From the NCBI GenBank assembly GCA_022036555.1, contig CM039141.1, positions 6,669,773 to 6,733,772 on the forward strand: DNA of 64,000 nt, read 5' to 3'. The notes beneath the pieces were generated by a model, which was given only the letters and a program-made list of their open reading frames with translations, was not told the origin of the DNA and did not search any database. The position numbers and the translations under genes are program-made. The DNA comes from Microstegium vimineum. Taxonomy: Eukaryota; Streptophyta; Magnoliopsida; Poales; Poaceae. Positions 33,201-44,033 of this stretch are shown here, piece after piece. The stretch's first letter is position 1; every line of letters starts with the position of its first letter.

Positions 33201-35679
33201 AGCGTGGGGAGGCGACGGCGGCTGCCTAAAGGCGTGGATCAATTCGCCCCGCGCCCACCCCTAGCTTATATAGGCGTCCTAACGAGCTCCCACGGTGGAG
33301 GCCCATTAGAAACCCTAAACCTAGTCTAATTCGGGTCCAACCCGAATTAGGCTTCCAACCCCTTAAGCGTGCGACCCTATGGGCTCACGCATACATAGAC
33401 ATGGCCCAAGTACTCTTACTCGACCAATAGTTGATAGCGGCCTCTAGCAAGATGTGTCAACTCCTATGTATACGCTATGATCATATCAGACGAACCACTA
33501 TGACCATGTACAAGTTATTCCCTTCGCCACTCGATATATGGTTCAACTCGTGGGTTAACACTTAACCCAAGCATGGCCATGCATTTGTTGATCCAATCAC
33601 ATGAGTGATCCAGTGATATCTCTCTCACGAAGAGAGGGGCAAATTCCATCTTGATTGTCTATGTCTCATAGCATGTTTCCCAACCACCCAAGGACCACCT
33701 TTATAACTACCCAATAACGGAGTAGCGTTTGATAGTCTCTAAGTAGATCGTTTCACATCTTGAGTACATACCACAATCTCAGGTCTAAGGACATAACGTA
33801 CATGACATGAATAGAGACTTTCTCTTGTTGGGTCAGTCCAGCCTACATGTCTCACATGTGCCCACATTATTAGTTTGACATCTCTATGTCTATGACTTGT
33901 GAAACATAGCCATCAACTAATACATGTGCTGGTCTAATATTCAAGTGTGCTCTTACAAGAATGCCGACCAGGGACTACTATTAGAATAACCATTCAGGTA
34001 ATTGAGTTCCACAAACAATTCACATAATTGTCAATCAATACTAGTTGTCTATAATGGATATTCAAAGAACACTTTATTAATCATGGATACAATCGGAATA
34101 TAATCATCTACATGATTAGCTCTAGGGCATCTTCCCAACAGTCTCTAGGTGCTCCGCCCCCTGACCTAGTCGATGTGGAGGGAGGGGACCACGGTGAGCC
34201 TGCCATCCTGGGTACTAACGTGTGTTTTCTTCACCGCGCAGGGTTATTCTCACGGCGGGGACCTCCTCTGCCTAGAGGCGATAATCCGGAGGGGTCGACG
34301 GCGACGTCGCAAGACGACCTCGAGGCCCGGAGTGCCCAGCTCGAGGGGGCGAGCCCCTTCCCCACTCTGGCGGAGCGGGTGATGGTCCACGGGGGTGACC
34401 TCGAGATGGGCCAGGGCATTATGCGGGAGGTCAGGGATAGGATCAACCACCGCACCAAGTTCTGGGGGCAGGAGCCCCTCGAGCTGGCTGACCCCCAAGA
34501 CCCATGGCGCACCTTCCTCAAGCTCGACGATCAAGCCAAGCTCGAGGAGTGGGAGCACTTGGAGGAGTTCCGGGCGTGGCTGGCCCATGTGGTGCGCCTG
34601 TCGGCGGAGGTCGCTTCCGCGGATTTGTACCGGGGGATGGAGGTAAGCCTCGTTCTTTCTCTCTGATCTTGCCTTGGTTATCTTGCTGTCCTTTTTTTTG
34701 ACCTTCCTTTTTATCCCTGTCAGATGTTGAGGGCGAGGTCGTATGACAAGTCTCAATTCATCCTCCGGTCGCAAGAGCAGTGTAAGCAGCTCCCCACCCT
34801 CCGCGCGTCGCTGGAGAAGGCGGAGGCGGTGGCCACCCAGGCGAGGACCGAGGTGGCCACCGCGCGTGGGGAGGTCCGGGGGCTTCAGTCGGACGTCGAC
34901 GTCGTCTCCTGGGACCGCGACGCGCTGAACGTCGCGGAGCAGAATGCGCGGGCTCGGATTGCCACCCTGGAGGAGGACGTGGCTGCCAAGGCAAGGGCCC
35001 TCGAGGGAACGTGTAAGCTTATCGAGGACCTCCGGGTTGAGAGGAGCGACCAAGCCACGACCCTCGCCGACGCCAGCCGCCACCTTCAAGGGGTCGAGCA
35101 GGCCTACGTCACCCTGGAAATGCACGCCCGGGGTGAGTTTTTTAGAATCATTACTGAGCTTGCTTGGTCTCGACCTTCCCCTGTTTTTGGTTTTGACGAA
35201 GTCTCTTATTTGTTTCGACAGCCCTCGAGGAAGACAAGACCTGAGCCCATGAGGATCTGACTAGTCTCCAGAGCCTCCACTGGGCGGAGGCGGCCCTGAA
35301 CGAGAGGCTCGAGGGTGTCATCTCCACCTTCTGTGATGACATGGGGGTCGAGCCGGAGCCGTCGGTTGCGAGCGACGCGCGAGGAGACTCCCTCTTGCGC
35401 CGTTTCTACTCCATGACCCGTGGGGTGACAGAGCAGGTCCGTGCTGCTCTTCACGTAGGCGTAAAGCGGGCGCTCGCGGTCGTCCGCTCGGGCTACTCCT
35501 ACGACCTCAGCGTCGTCGCTCGTGACTTTTTCGTCGACCGGGAGCTGAGTGACGAAGCTAACATGGCGAGGTGCCATGAGCTGATTGATGCCGCAGAGGT
35601 GCCTGGTGGTGAGTTAGCGAAGCTCTTTGAGCCTGAGGTGCTTCCCCCGATGGATGGAGACGGCGATGGGAATAATTGA
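30224..35679 (+). pseudogene. Antisense extra ORF of the gypsy element (putative gypsy-type transposon domain), broken
   Basis: The frame reads opposite to gag-pol between integrase and the 3' LTR. It starts MSNYTLRSPDAWLPSTATAE and carries the plant 'putative gypsy type transposon' domain (GYVVSFEAFHRAGLG, then LNHYSVELQHLSPNDV and AAVFTAVCEGYLWMEPHWEL). Between these two parts, near 30435, there is a frameshift with loss of a few codons. GT-AG introns are clear at about 31106-31189 (after GHVEL), 34643-34723 and 35135-35221. The middle is a charged, Ala/Glu-rich region interrupted by a solo LTR (32900-34140). The 3' exons predict a coiled coil (ARARIATLEEDVAAKARALE) and a conserved end (GYSYDLSVVARDFFVDREL...GELAKLFEPEVLPP). 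A TGA lies near 35242. Such ORFs are known in Tat elements; their function is not established. Confidence 0.8.
32900..34140 (-). mobile_element. Solo LTR of an Angela/BARE-like copia element, 1241 bp
   Basis: The block is bounded by TG...CA and by a perfect 5-bp duplication GTCTC (32895-32899 and 34141-34145). Read on minus it starts TGTTGGGAAGATGCCCTAGA, the start typical of Angela/BARE copia LTRs. It has no primer-binding site, coding part or second LTR, so it is a solo LTR left by recombination between the two LTRs of a once complete element. It splits the antisense ORF of the host retrotransposon. Confidence 0.88.
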
Positions 35680-36232
35680 GGCCTGTGAGCCAGATCTGGA
35701 CAAGAAGGTCCATGTAATAGATTAGTTTTAGTAACACTTCGATGTCGAGCCCCTAGGAGCTTCAAAACCTTTAATGTGTTTTATTTGAGATGGATCTGGG
35801 TGCTTTTATTTCTCGAGCCGTCTCTGTTTCTCTTTGCCTAAGTTTGTGCTTTTAGACTAAGTGTTCGACGCATGCTTGTATCCCTCGAGGGGGGAGCGAG
35901 TGGGGGTACCATAGCCCGGAGGCGTAGGAGAGCCCCCGGCTCGACGACCCTCAACCCTTAGGGAGTTCGAGACGTTCTTAGCTTAGTCACGGAGCGTACT
36001 CGGGGCGAAGATGGAGAGGGAAGCGTCGAGTTTTGAAAAAACGTTCGGGTTTTAAGGGACTTAGGGAGGGGGTCCCCCCCTGTCAGCCCCCGAGGGAGGC
36101 TTGACTTTGCAGGAGCGAAGTTGAGGCTATCTCAGAGTTATGAACGAATGTGAAATGTATTTCGAGAACACTTTATTCGTTCATGATGCGATAGATGTAC
36201 ATAATGCATAAAATGTACAAGGCCTCGAGGCC
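35680..36232. other. Spacer between the convergent antisense ORF and pol
   Basis: No coding frame is supported. The two opposing gene sets of the element end on either side. It probably holds the 3' ends of both transcripts, but no clear polyadenylation motif stands out. Confidence 0.5.
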
Positions 36233-38152
36233 CTAGGGGTTAAAGCGACGTAGCTGTTCGATGTTCCATGCGTTGGTGAAGATTTCTCCCTTGCTGTTCT
36301 TCAGCTTGTAGGTCCCTGGCTTTAACACTTCTGCCACGATGAAGGGTCCTTCCCATGGTGGCGTCAGTTTGTGACGTCCCTTGTTGCTTTGTCGGCGGTG
36401 TAGTACGAGGTCGCCGACGTCGAGGTCCCTTTTGCGTACGTGCTTGTCATGGTAGCGTCGGAGCGTCTGTTGGTACCTTGCTGACTTGAAGAGGGCCATG
36501 TCCCGGGCTTCCTCGAGCTGGTTGAGGGAGTCCTCTTGGGTTGCTGCGTTGGCTTGTTCATTATAGGCCTTTAATCGAGGGGACCCGTACTCGAGATTAG
36601 TGGGGAGGACGGCCTCGGACCCATAGACCAAGAAAAACGGGGAGAACCCCGTAGCTCGGCTTGGCGTTGTTCTGAGACTCCATAGGACAGAGGACAACTC
36701 GTCGAGCCATCTTTTTTCGTGCTTGTTTAGTCGGTCGAAGATCCTTGGCTTGAGTCCCTGCAAAACCATGTCATTGGAGCGCTCGACCTGGCCGTTAGTT
36801 CGAGGGTGGGCAACTGCAGACCAGTTCACCCTGATGTTGTGGTGATCACAGAAGTTCAAGAACTTTTGGCCGGTGAACTGCGTGCCGTTGTCAGTGATGA
36901 TGACGTTGGGGACCCCGAAGTGGTGGATGATGTCTGTGAAGAACAACACGGCTTGTTGGGATTGAATATTGGTGATGGGTCGAGCCTCGATCCATTTCGA
37001 GAATTTGTCTATGGCCACGAGGAGTTGGGTTTGGCCACCTTTTGCTATCTTTAAGGGGCTGACCATGTCGAGTCCCCATACAACAAACGGCCAAGTTATG
37101 GGTATCATCTGCAGAGCTTGGGCCGGGAGGTGTGTTTGCCTAGTGTAGAACTGGCATCCCTTGCAAGATCGAACGAATTTGGTGGCATCGGCGACAGCTG
37201 TCGGCCAATAGAAGCCTTGTCGAAAGGTGTTCCCTACTAGAGTCTTCGGTGCAGCGTGGTGGCCACAAGCCCCCGAGTGTATGTCCTTTAGCAGTGCCCT
37301 CCCCTCCTCGATGGTGAGGCATCGTTGGTGTATACCAGTAGGGCTGCGTCGATACAGCTCGCGGCCATCCCCGTACAAGACGTAGGTTTTGGCGTGTCGG
37401 GCTATGCGTTGGGCTTCGCTGCGGTCCTCTGGGAGCTCGCCTCGTATCAGATATTCGAGGTAGGGCGCGCGCCAGTCCGTCGAGGAGGTTGGGGTTGCGG
37501 TTGTTCCATCAATCTCCATGACTTCATCCCCATTCGAGGGGGGATTCGTCAAGGGGGAGGGGTCGATTTCTTGTTCGAGGGCGGGAGCCCCCGAGCTTAG
37601 ATCGACCGATGGCTTGTGAAGATCCCTAGAAAAGACATCAGGAGGAACCATACCTCGAGTGGATGCGATTTTTGCTAGCTCATCAGCGGCTTCGTTGTAT
37701 CGGCGGGCGATGTGGTTGAGCTCGAGGTCGTGGAATTTGTCTTCGAGCTTTCGGACCTCTCTGCAGTAGCCTTCCATCTTATGATCGTGGCATCTCGAGG
37801 CTTTCATCACTTGGTCAATCACCAGCTGCGAGTCCCCTCGAACATCGAGGCGCCGGACTCCGAGATCGATGGCGATGCGCAGACCGTTGACGAGGGCCTC
37901 GTACTCGGCTACGTTGTTGGAGGCGGCGAAGTGAAGGCGGATGACGTAGCGCATGTGGATTCCTGAGGGAGATATGAACAGCAGTCCAGCGCCCGCTCCT
38001 GTCTTCATCAACGATCCGTCGAAGTACATGGTCCATAGTTCGGCCTGTATTTGTGCCGAGGGCAGTTGGGTGTCGGTCCATTCTGCGATGAAATCCGCCA
38101 ATATCTGAGACTTGATGGCCTTCCAAGAGGCGTAGGAGAGAGTCTCCCCCAT
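36233..38152 (-). pseudogene. pol: Pol, RNase H and integrase part (639-codon open segment)
   Basis: This is the C-terminal part of the gag-pol polyprotein. RNase H residues are Asp45 (MYFDGS), Glu83 (VAEYEAL), Asp107 (RGDSQL) and Asp157 (NEAADELA). The integrase has an HHCC zinc domain (HSGACGHH near 292-299, CKGC 330-333), the DDE core Asp362 (GLDMVSP), Asp421 (ITDNGTQF) and Glu457 (NGQVERSN), and a C-terminal GPF-type module (PPWEGPFIVAEVL). All key residues are present. It is separated from the RT segment only by an in-frame TAG at 38162-38164. The start given is simply the first Met after that stop; the true product is a longer polyprotein. Confidence 0.92.
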
Positions 38153-38161
38153 GAGCTCGAC

Positions 38162-39463
38162 CTACCACTTGGCGATTCTTCCTGATGCCTCCCGGTTTTG
38201 GATTATCTCCCCGAGAGTGAAAGACGAAACCACAGTTACTAGGTGGCCCAGGAAATAGTGCTGGAGTTTTCGTCGAGTGAGGACGACGGCGTATAGCAGC
38301 TTCTGGATGTGGGGGTATCTCACTTTGGTTTCTGATAGTACATCACTTACAAAGTAGACGGGCCTCTGCACCAGCAGGGTGTGTCCCTCCTCTGCCCTCT
38401 CGACCACTATAGCCGCGCTGACTACCTGGGTAGTTGCAGCAACATAAAGTAGGAGGGACTCACCGGGAATTGGGGCCACCAAAACAGGCGGCGAGGTGAG
38501 CAAGACTTTGAGTTTGGAAAGCGATTCCTCGGCCTCGACGGTCCATGCGAAATGCTCTATTTTCTTAAGCAGACGATAAAGGGGAAGTGCTTTCTCCCTG
38601 CGCCGCGAAATGAATCGGCTGAGGGCAGCGAGGCACCCTGTGACCCTTTGTACGCCCTTAAGATCCCTGATCGGGCCCATCCTAGTTATCGCGGCTACCT
38701 TCTTAGGGTTGGCCTCGATCCCGCGCTGGGAGACTATGTACCCTAGGAGCATGCCTCGAGGGACCCCAAAGACACACTTCTCGGGATTTAGCTTTATACG
38801 ATTAGCCCTGAGACACCCGAACGCAATTTCAAGGTCCTCAACTAGGTTCTCGACTTTCTTGGATTTGACTACGATGTCATCGACGTAGGCCTCGACGGTT
38901 GGTCCTATATGGTGTCCAAAGACATGGAGCATGCATCGTTGGTACGTGGCCCCGGCATTTCGCAAGCCGAATGGCATCGTGAGGTAGCAAAACATGCGAA
39001 AAGGGGTGATGAAGGAAGTCGCGAGCTGATCGGACTCCTTCATCTTTATTTGGTGATAGCCAGAATATGCGTCGAGAAAGCAAAGAGTTTCGCATCCCGT
39101 AGTGGAATCAACTATTTGATCAATACATGGTAATGGAAAAGGAACTTTAGGACATGCTTTATTTAAACTAGTGTAATCTACGCACATTTTATCCTTTCCA
39201 TTCTTTTTCTTGACCAGTACAGGATTAGCTCACCACTCAGGATGATGAACCTCCTTGATGAATCCGTCCTTCAAAAGCTTGTCGACCTCCTCCCTGATGA
39301 TTCTGCGCTTCTCCTCGTCAAAGCGGCGCAGCCGTTGCTTCACCGGTTTGGATCCGGCTCGGATGTCCAAGGAGTGCTCGGCGACATCCCTCAGAATGCC
39401 CGGCATATCCGAGGGACTCCACGCAAACATGTCAGCATTCGCGCAGAGAAAGTCAACGAGCAC
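38162..39463 (-). pseudogene. pol: Pol, reverse transcriptase part, with an internal stop
   Basis: The open segments 39463-39230 and 39187-38162 are in the same frame, broken by TGA just after EVHHPEW (about 39230). The first holds RRIIREEVDKLLKDGFI. The second holds the palm motifs: LDAYSGYHQI (first Asp, residue 39 of that segment), MPFGLRNAGATYQR, and the YVDD box (residues 101-104) in VEAYVDDIVVKS. The thumb and connection follow to GRIAKW. The catalytic residues are intact, but the stops should prevent a full polyprotein. Confidence 0.92.
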
Positions 39464-39469
39464 GACTTC

Positions 39470-40426
39470 CTATTTGGGCTCGAGAGTGGCGCTGACCGTC
39501 AGCACCTTCCCATCCGCGTGGTTGGGGTCGAGCGGGATGGCCTTGGTGTCCTCCGCAGGCTCGAAGTTGTCGGTGCGTCGTTTGGGGTCAGGGATCTCCT
39601 TGGAGAAGTCGTCGAGGGCCGCGAGGATGGCCGATTCATCGACCTCCTCGGCGCTTTCTACGCACTCGACGTCGCAGTCGTAGGCGTGCTCGTAGGAGGT
39701 GTCGACGGTGATGACTCCCTTGGGCCCTGGCATCTTCAGCTTGAGGTAGGTGTAGTTTGGGATCACCATGAACTTGGCATACCCAGGTCGACTGATGATG
39801 GCGTGGTAGGTGCCGTGGAATCTGACCACTTCAAAGGTCAGTTCCTCGCTCCTGAAGTTCGAGGGGGTGCTGATGCAGACAGGCAGCTTGACGCGACCGA
39901 TCGGGAGTGCCTTCTTCCCTGGGACGATCCCGTGGAATCCCCCCGCGCTGGGCAGGAGCATGGTTCTCGGGATCCCCAGGAGGTCGAGGGTTTCGGCGAA
40001 GATGATGTTGAGGCTGCTTCCCCCATCCATGAGTACCTTGGTGAGGCGGGTGTTGAGTATGATCGGATCAACGACGAGTGGGTAGACCCCTGCGTCGGGG
40101 ACGTGTTTGAGGTGGTCGTCCTGGTTGAAGGTGATCGGTATGTGCGACCAGTTGAGGTATCGGGGGCCCCGTGCACGAACGAAGAAGACTTCCCGACGCT
40201 CACTCTTGCGCTGACACGCACTGAGTCGGGTCGAGGGTCCCCCGAAGATCATGAAACAATTGAGAATCTCGGGGAAACCCTCCTTGCCATCGCCCCCGTC
40301 TTGTGGGTCCTCCTTCTTGTCATCTTTATTGAGGCTGAGAGAGTCATAGTACTTCTTAAGCATGCGACAGTCCTCGAGACTGTGGTTGGCCGGCCCCTTG
40401 TGATAGGGGCAGGGCTCTTTCAGCAT
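39470..40426 (-). pseudogene. Gag C-terminus and protease part of gag-pol
   Basis: It begins with a short Cys/His knuckle (CPYHKGPANHSLEDC), where gag normally continues, and then the aspartic protease with active-site Asp134 in VLMDGGSSLN (a DGG variant of the usual D-S/T-G). The segment ends in TAG at 39470-39472, in frame with RT. A one-base loss near 40455 puts this segment out of frame with the gag segment upstream. Confidence 0.85.
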
Positions 40427-42033
40427 TTTATCGAAGATGCCCCCGTCTGGAGGGGACCTCGAGGCTTCTTCTGGTCTACCGCAGCCACAAGATGGTCAGG
40501 ATCGATGTTACGTCGACCCTGTTGGTTCTTCTTCTTGTTGTTGTTGCTGTCCCTCTTGGGCCCATTGCTCGAGCCACCGGGCTCGTCCGCCTTGGCTTTC
40601 CCCTTGTCTGGGGATCCACAAAAGACCGCGCCAACGGCCTCTTCACCGGCTGCGTAGTTGGCGATGATGTCCATGAGCTCGTTGGCGGTCTTGGGGGTGT
40701 TTTGCCCTAGTTCCCGTACTAACTCCTTGCACGTTGTCCCGGCGACGAACGCCATGATGACGTCGTGGTCGGAGATGTGGGGTAGCTCGGTTCGTTGCTT
40801 GGAAAATCGTCGGGTGAATTCACGGAGGGTCTCTCCTGGTTTATGCTTGCAGCTGCGGAGGTCCCAAGAATTTCCCGGTCTCACGTAGGTGCCCTTGAAG
40901 TTCCCCTCGAAGATCCTGGCTAGGTCGGGCCAGCCATGGATCAAATCCGAGGGGAGCTCCTCGAGCCACCTTCGAGCGGTGTCGGAGAGGAAGAGTGGGA
41001 GTTGCCGAATGATGATGTGGTTGTTGTTGGCACCTCCTAGCTGACACGCTAGCTTGAAATCAGCAAGCCAGAGTTCTGGTTTGGTCTCACCGTTGTATTT
41101 GACCAGGTTGGTGGGTGGACGGAAGCGACCCGGTAAGGCGGTTCGCCGGATCGTCCTGCTGAAGACTCGTGGCCCCGGTGGTTCAGGGGACCGGCGTCGA
41201 TCCTCGTCGTTGTCGTAGCGCCCACCTCGATGAGCACTGTAACCTCGAGCCTCAGCATCACAGTGTTGGCGTCGTTTGTTGTCGTTGATGTCGTGTCGCG
41301 CGTTGCGCAGCTGTCGATGGTCGAGGATGCGATCTCGAACCGGTTGTCGCCCTGCTTGGCCTCGGGGCGCCTTGTCCTGGTGGACAGACGCTTCTCGGTC
41401 TTGACGAGAGGGCATGTCCTATCGCTCAAAAGCAGCTCCTCTGCGCCTTGAGGCCGAGCTCTCCACCTGTTGTATGGCCGCGGTTTGGAGGAGCCCCTGG
41501 ATTTCATCTCTAATACGTTGCGCTTGGGATGTCGAGGGTGCCGGAATGTCACGGAGCAGCATTGCGGCTGCCACGACATTCTGACTGGCGCGGTTGTAGA
41601 CGCGGGGCTCGTTTGCTCCTTCCTCGACGAACCGTTGAGGGACGTCACTAGCCCTGCCACGGGCCCCTCCACCCTGTGGGCGCTCGCGATCTTGCTCGAG
41701 GGCATGCTCGAGCTGATGAAGTCATAGGCGCTCCTCCTCAAGCTTGGCGAGTAGCTCCCGGACCTACGCGATCTGGGCGTCCTGAGGTGGAGCGGCTTCG
41801 TTCGGAATCGGTGAACTGGCGTCTCGTGCTGGGGTAGCGTTGCCCCCTCCTCCTGCTCTCGCGGTTGCGGCGTCGGTGGTGTCGTCCTGGGAGCCGACTG
41901 GTCCGTCGAGGTGGAAGCACTCTCGCGTGGGGTCGTAATCATCATCAGGGGAGTCTGGATCAGGGCGGCTTTGGTAAAAGTTGGGGAAATATCCCCTGCG
42001 CTCCTCCTCTAGTCGTTGTCGTATCGTGCCCAA
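40420..42033 (-). pseudogene. gag: Gag of the gypsy element, with two stops and a 3' frameshift
   Basis: Gag would form the virus-like particle shell. The frame begins MGTIRQRLEEERRGYFPNF at 42033. It continues through an acidic part and LLAKLEEERLRLHQLEHALE (coiled coil), then a basic Arg/Asp-rich part. The conserved capsid region follows: RFRPPTNLVKYNGETKPE, WLADFKLACQ, RRWLEELPSDLIHGWPDL and ETLREFTRRFSKQRTELP. In-frame stops lie at about 41764-41766 and 41418-41420. Near 40455 a base missing from a C run shifts the frame before the knuckle segment. Confidence 0.85.
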
Positions 42034-42567
42034 GGTGTAGTACCCGGGGGTTGGGGTTCATCGCGACTCCGGGTACTCGCCTGGTGGAGGAGTGGAGCTG
42101 GGGTTCACGGTCGCACGTAGCAAGTCCCCTGGGGAGACCCGTGTTGTGCCCGCATTCGCGAGTCTACGAAGGCAGAGAAGAGTCTGGCGTTGTTGTAGAG
42201 CCTATGCGGAAGTAGGTTACGTGGTGGAGCGGCCGAGCGCGTCGGAGAGGCCTTGGGGACCCTCCAAGATGGCTGTATGACGAAGCCGGAGTCGGGCTCG
42301 GCGAGGCGGTCTCCTCCGATCTCCAAGCATGGGTCAAACAGGCTCCCGAAGGGAGGAACCGTGTCGCCAGATGAGACCGGGGGAGTGGCGTCACGTGTCA
42401 CATCATCTGCGCGGCGAAGGCTGCGGCGGCGTCACTCGCGCCTCCTCCTGGCCGCAGTCGAAAGGCGTGAGTGGTGGGACCGTCATGAGGTCTTCCCTGG
42501 CCCCGATGTATCGGAGCCACTACTATCTGCACCACCTCCAGAAAGTAGAACCATATCACGCAAAGCC
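42034..42567 (-). other. 5' leader of the gypsy element
   Basis: The stretch lies between the primer-binding site and the gag start. No convincing coding frame is present. It would hold the packaging signal, which I cannot identify from sequence. Confidence 0.5.
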
Positions 42568-42585
42568 CCCCTACCTGGCGCGCCA
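42568..42585 (-). promoter_or_regulatory. Primer-binding site (tRNA-Arg type)
   Basis: On minus, two bases after the 5' LTR, the sequence is TGGCGCGCCAGGTAGGGG. This is complementary to the 3' end I know for a plant tRNA-Arg (...CCCCUACCUGGCGCGCCA). The position next to the LTR is as expected for minus-strand priming. Confidence 0.75.
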
Positions 42586-42587
42586 AC

Positions 42588-44033
42588 TGTCGGTGTTTCG
42601 ACCCAGGGGGTCGATTACCAACTAGTAAATTTGTATATTGCGTGCTCCCTCTCCCAGATGTGATGCAAGAAGAACACAAAGTTTATCCTGGTTCGGGCAA
42701 AGAAGGCCCTACGTCCAGCAAGAGGAGGGGGTACTGTATTATCTTGCATCGAAGTGCTCGTACAGGGGGGCAGTACAAGCTGGTTTACACGGGGGTGGTC
42801 AAAGCGAGCCGAGGCCTAGAACTAGCAGGGCTACTATAGGTGAATTGGTTGATTGCTTGAGATGTTGATCAGGCAAGTGAGTGGTTGGTGTTGTGTTTGG
42901 TTCTGGTGAGAGTTCGTATAGGAATGTGAGTGGGTCGATGATTGACCTCTTCGTCCTCATGTTCTTGTCCCGTTCTTGTTCTCGTGTTCCTCCACTCTCT
43001 CTACTATCCCAGCGTCCCCTTTTATAGGCCAAGGGAAGGCTTAGGAGTATAGAGGCCTAGTACGTATCGGTATGGGAGGCGTGTCCGTGCGCCATGTCTG
43101 TGATGAGACGTCGATCGCTATAGCGGCATGCTCCTCCTGTACTTCTGGTGTTCCGAGGCATGGTGATGGCGGACTGGCTGTCGCTGGACGGCATGGCGTG
43201 GAACTTGCGAACTCCACAGTTGAAGCAGGACGGATTGGACGGGCCCATGCCGTAACAGTTGGGGATGAGGGTCGAGCCCCCGGGTCGAGGGGGTATCGAG
43301 GCCTGCGTGACCCTGACACATTCCTGAAAACGCGGTCGAGGGCTGCCTCGCCCAAAATTCGAGGGGGTGCTCCGTACTCGAGGCGTGGCTACAACAGTTG
43401 TACGGTCGACGGGTAATCCGGGTATGGGTGATGACTTGACGGATTTGACCGAGGTAGTGAGCGCCCATGGCGTTAGGCGGGGACTGACTCCAGCATAGGA
43501 TTCCCTTTATCCCATACCGGGAGCAGGTGAGCTGATCGAGCCTCCTATTCGGGGGTCGTTCGTTCGACCCCCTGTCCGTCACTTCGGGGGGTTGGAGTCG
43601 AGGGGGATTCGATCGACCTCTCTCCGTCATCTGAGGGGTCGAGGTTGGAGTCGAGGGGAATTCGATCGACCTCTCTCCGTCATCTAAGGGGTCGAGGTTG
43701 GAGTCGAGGGGGATTCGATCGACCTCTCTCCGTCATCTGAGGGGTCGAGGTTGGGGGGCGCTCGTTCGATCCCCCTTTCAGTCGGTCGAGGGGTCGCGGC
43801 AGAGGGTCGTTCGTTCGATCCCTTCTCCGTCATTCGGGGGATCGAGGCTAAAGGTCACTCCACCTACCATCCCTCTGGTAATGGGCTTGCCCATGGCCTG
43901 CCCTTTCTGCCAGTGGGGTAGACCTTCACCTGACGGGCCTTCCTCCATTGCTTGGTCGACTGTCGGATTTCGCCTGGATGTTTAGGCATTAGATTATCAC
44001 ATGTTAGGGTACCCCTTATCTTTGTACCCGACA
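42588..44033 (-). repeat. 5' LTR of the gypsy element (1446 bp)
   Basis: On plus it starts TGTCGGTGTTTCGACCCA and ends GTACCCGACA, so the TG...CA ends are intact. It has a TATA box CCTATAAAAG on minus at 43019-43028, which would start the gag-pol transcript. The same 53-bp tandem units are present, starting at 43611, 43664 and 43717. Confidence 0.95.
43019..43028 (-). promoter_or_regulatory. LTR TATA box
   Basis: CCTATAAAAG in the 5' LTR, conserved at 27958-27967 in the 3' LTR, is a good match to a plant TATA box and points toward gag-pol. Confidence 0.65.

Larger units (their letters stand above)
27536..44033 (-). mobile_element. Complete Tat-like Ty3/gypsy LTR retrotransposon, 16.5 kb, minus orientation
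   Basis: Two LTRs (27536-28935 and 42588-44033) flank a 13.7-kb interior. The target duplication is AGACC (27531-27535 and 44034-44038). Because pol reads on minus, the right LTR is the 5' LTR. A primer-binding site lies next to it, then gag, protease, RT, RNase H and integrase, in gypsy order, followed by an antisense extra ORF before the 3' LTR. That layout is known for the Tat lineage of plant Ty3/gypsy elements. By eye the LTRs differ at about 11 of 190 compared positions, mostly transitions, so the insertion is not very recent. A copia-type solo LTR is nested at 32900-34140. Confidence 0.95.

Noticed and set aside
39242..40657. 471-codon plus-strand frame opposite gag/protease
   Set aside because: The minus strand here encodes the protease and gag with conserved motifs. 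The plus frame has no recognisable domain and probably stays open by codon bias.
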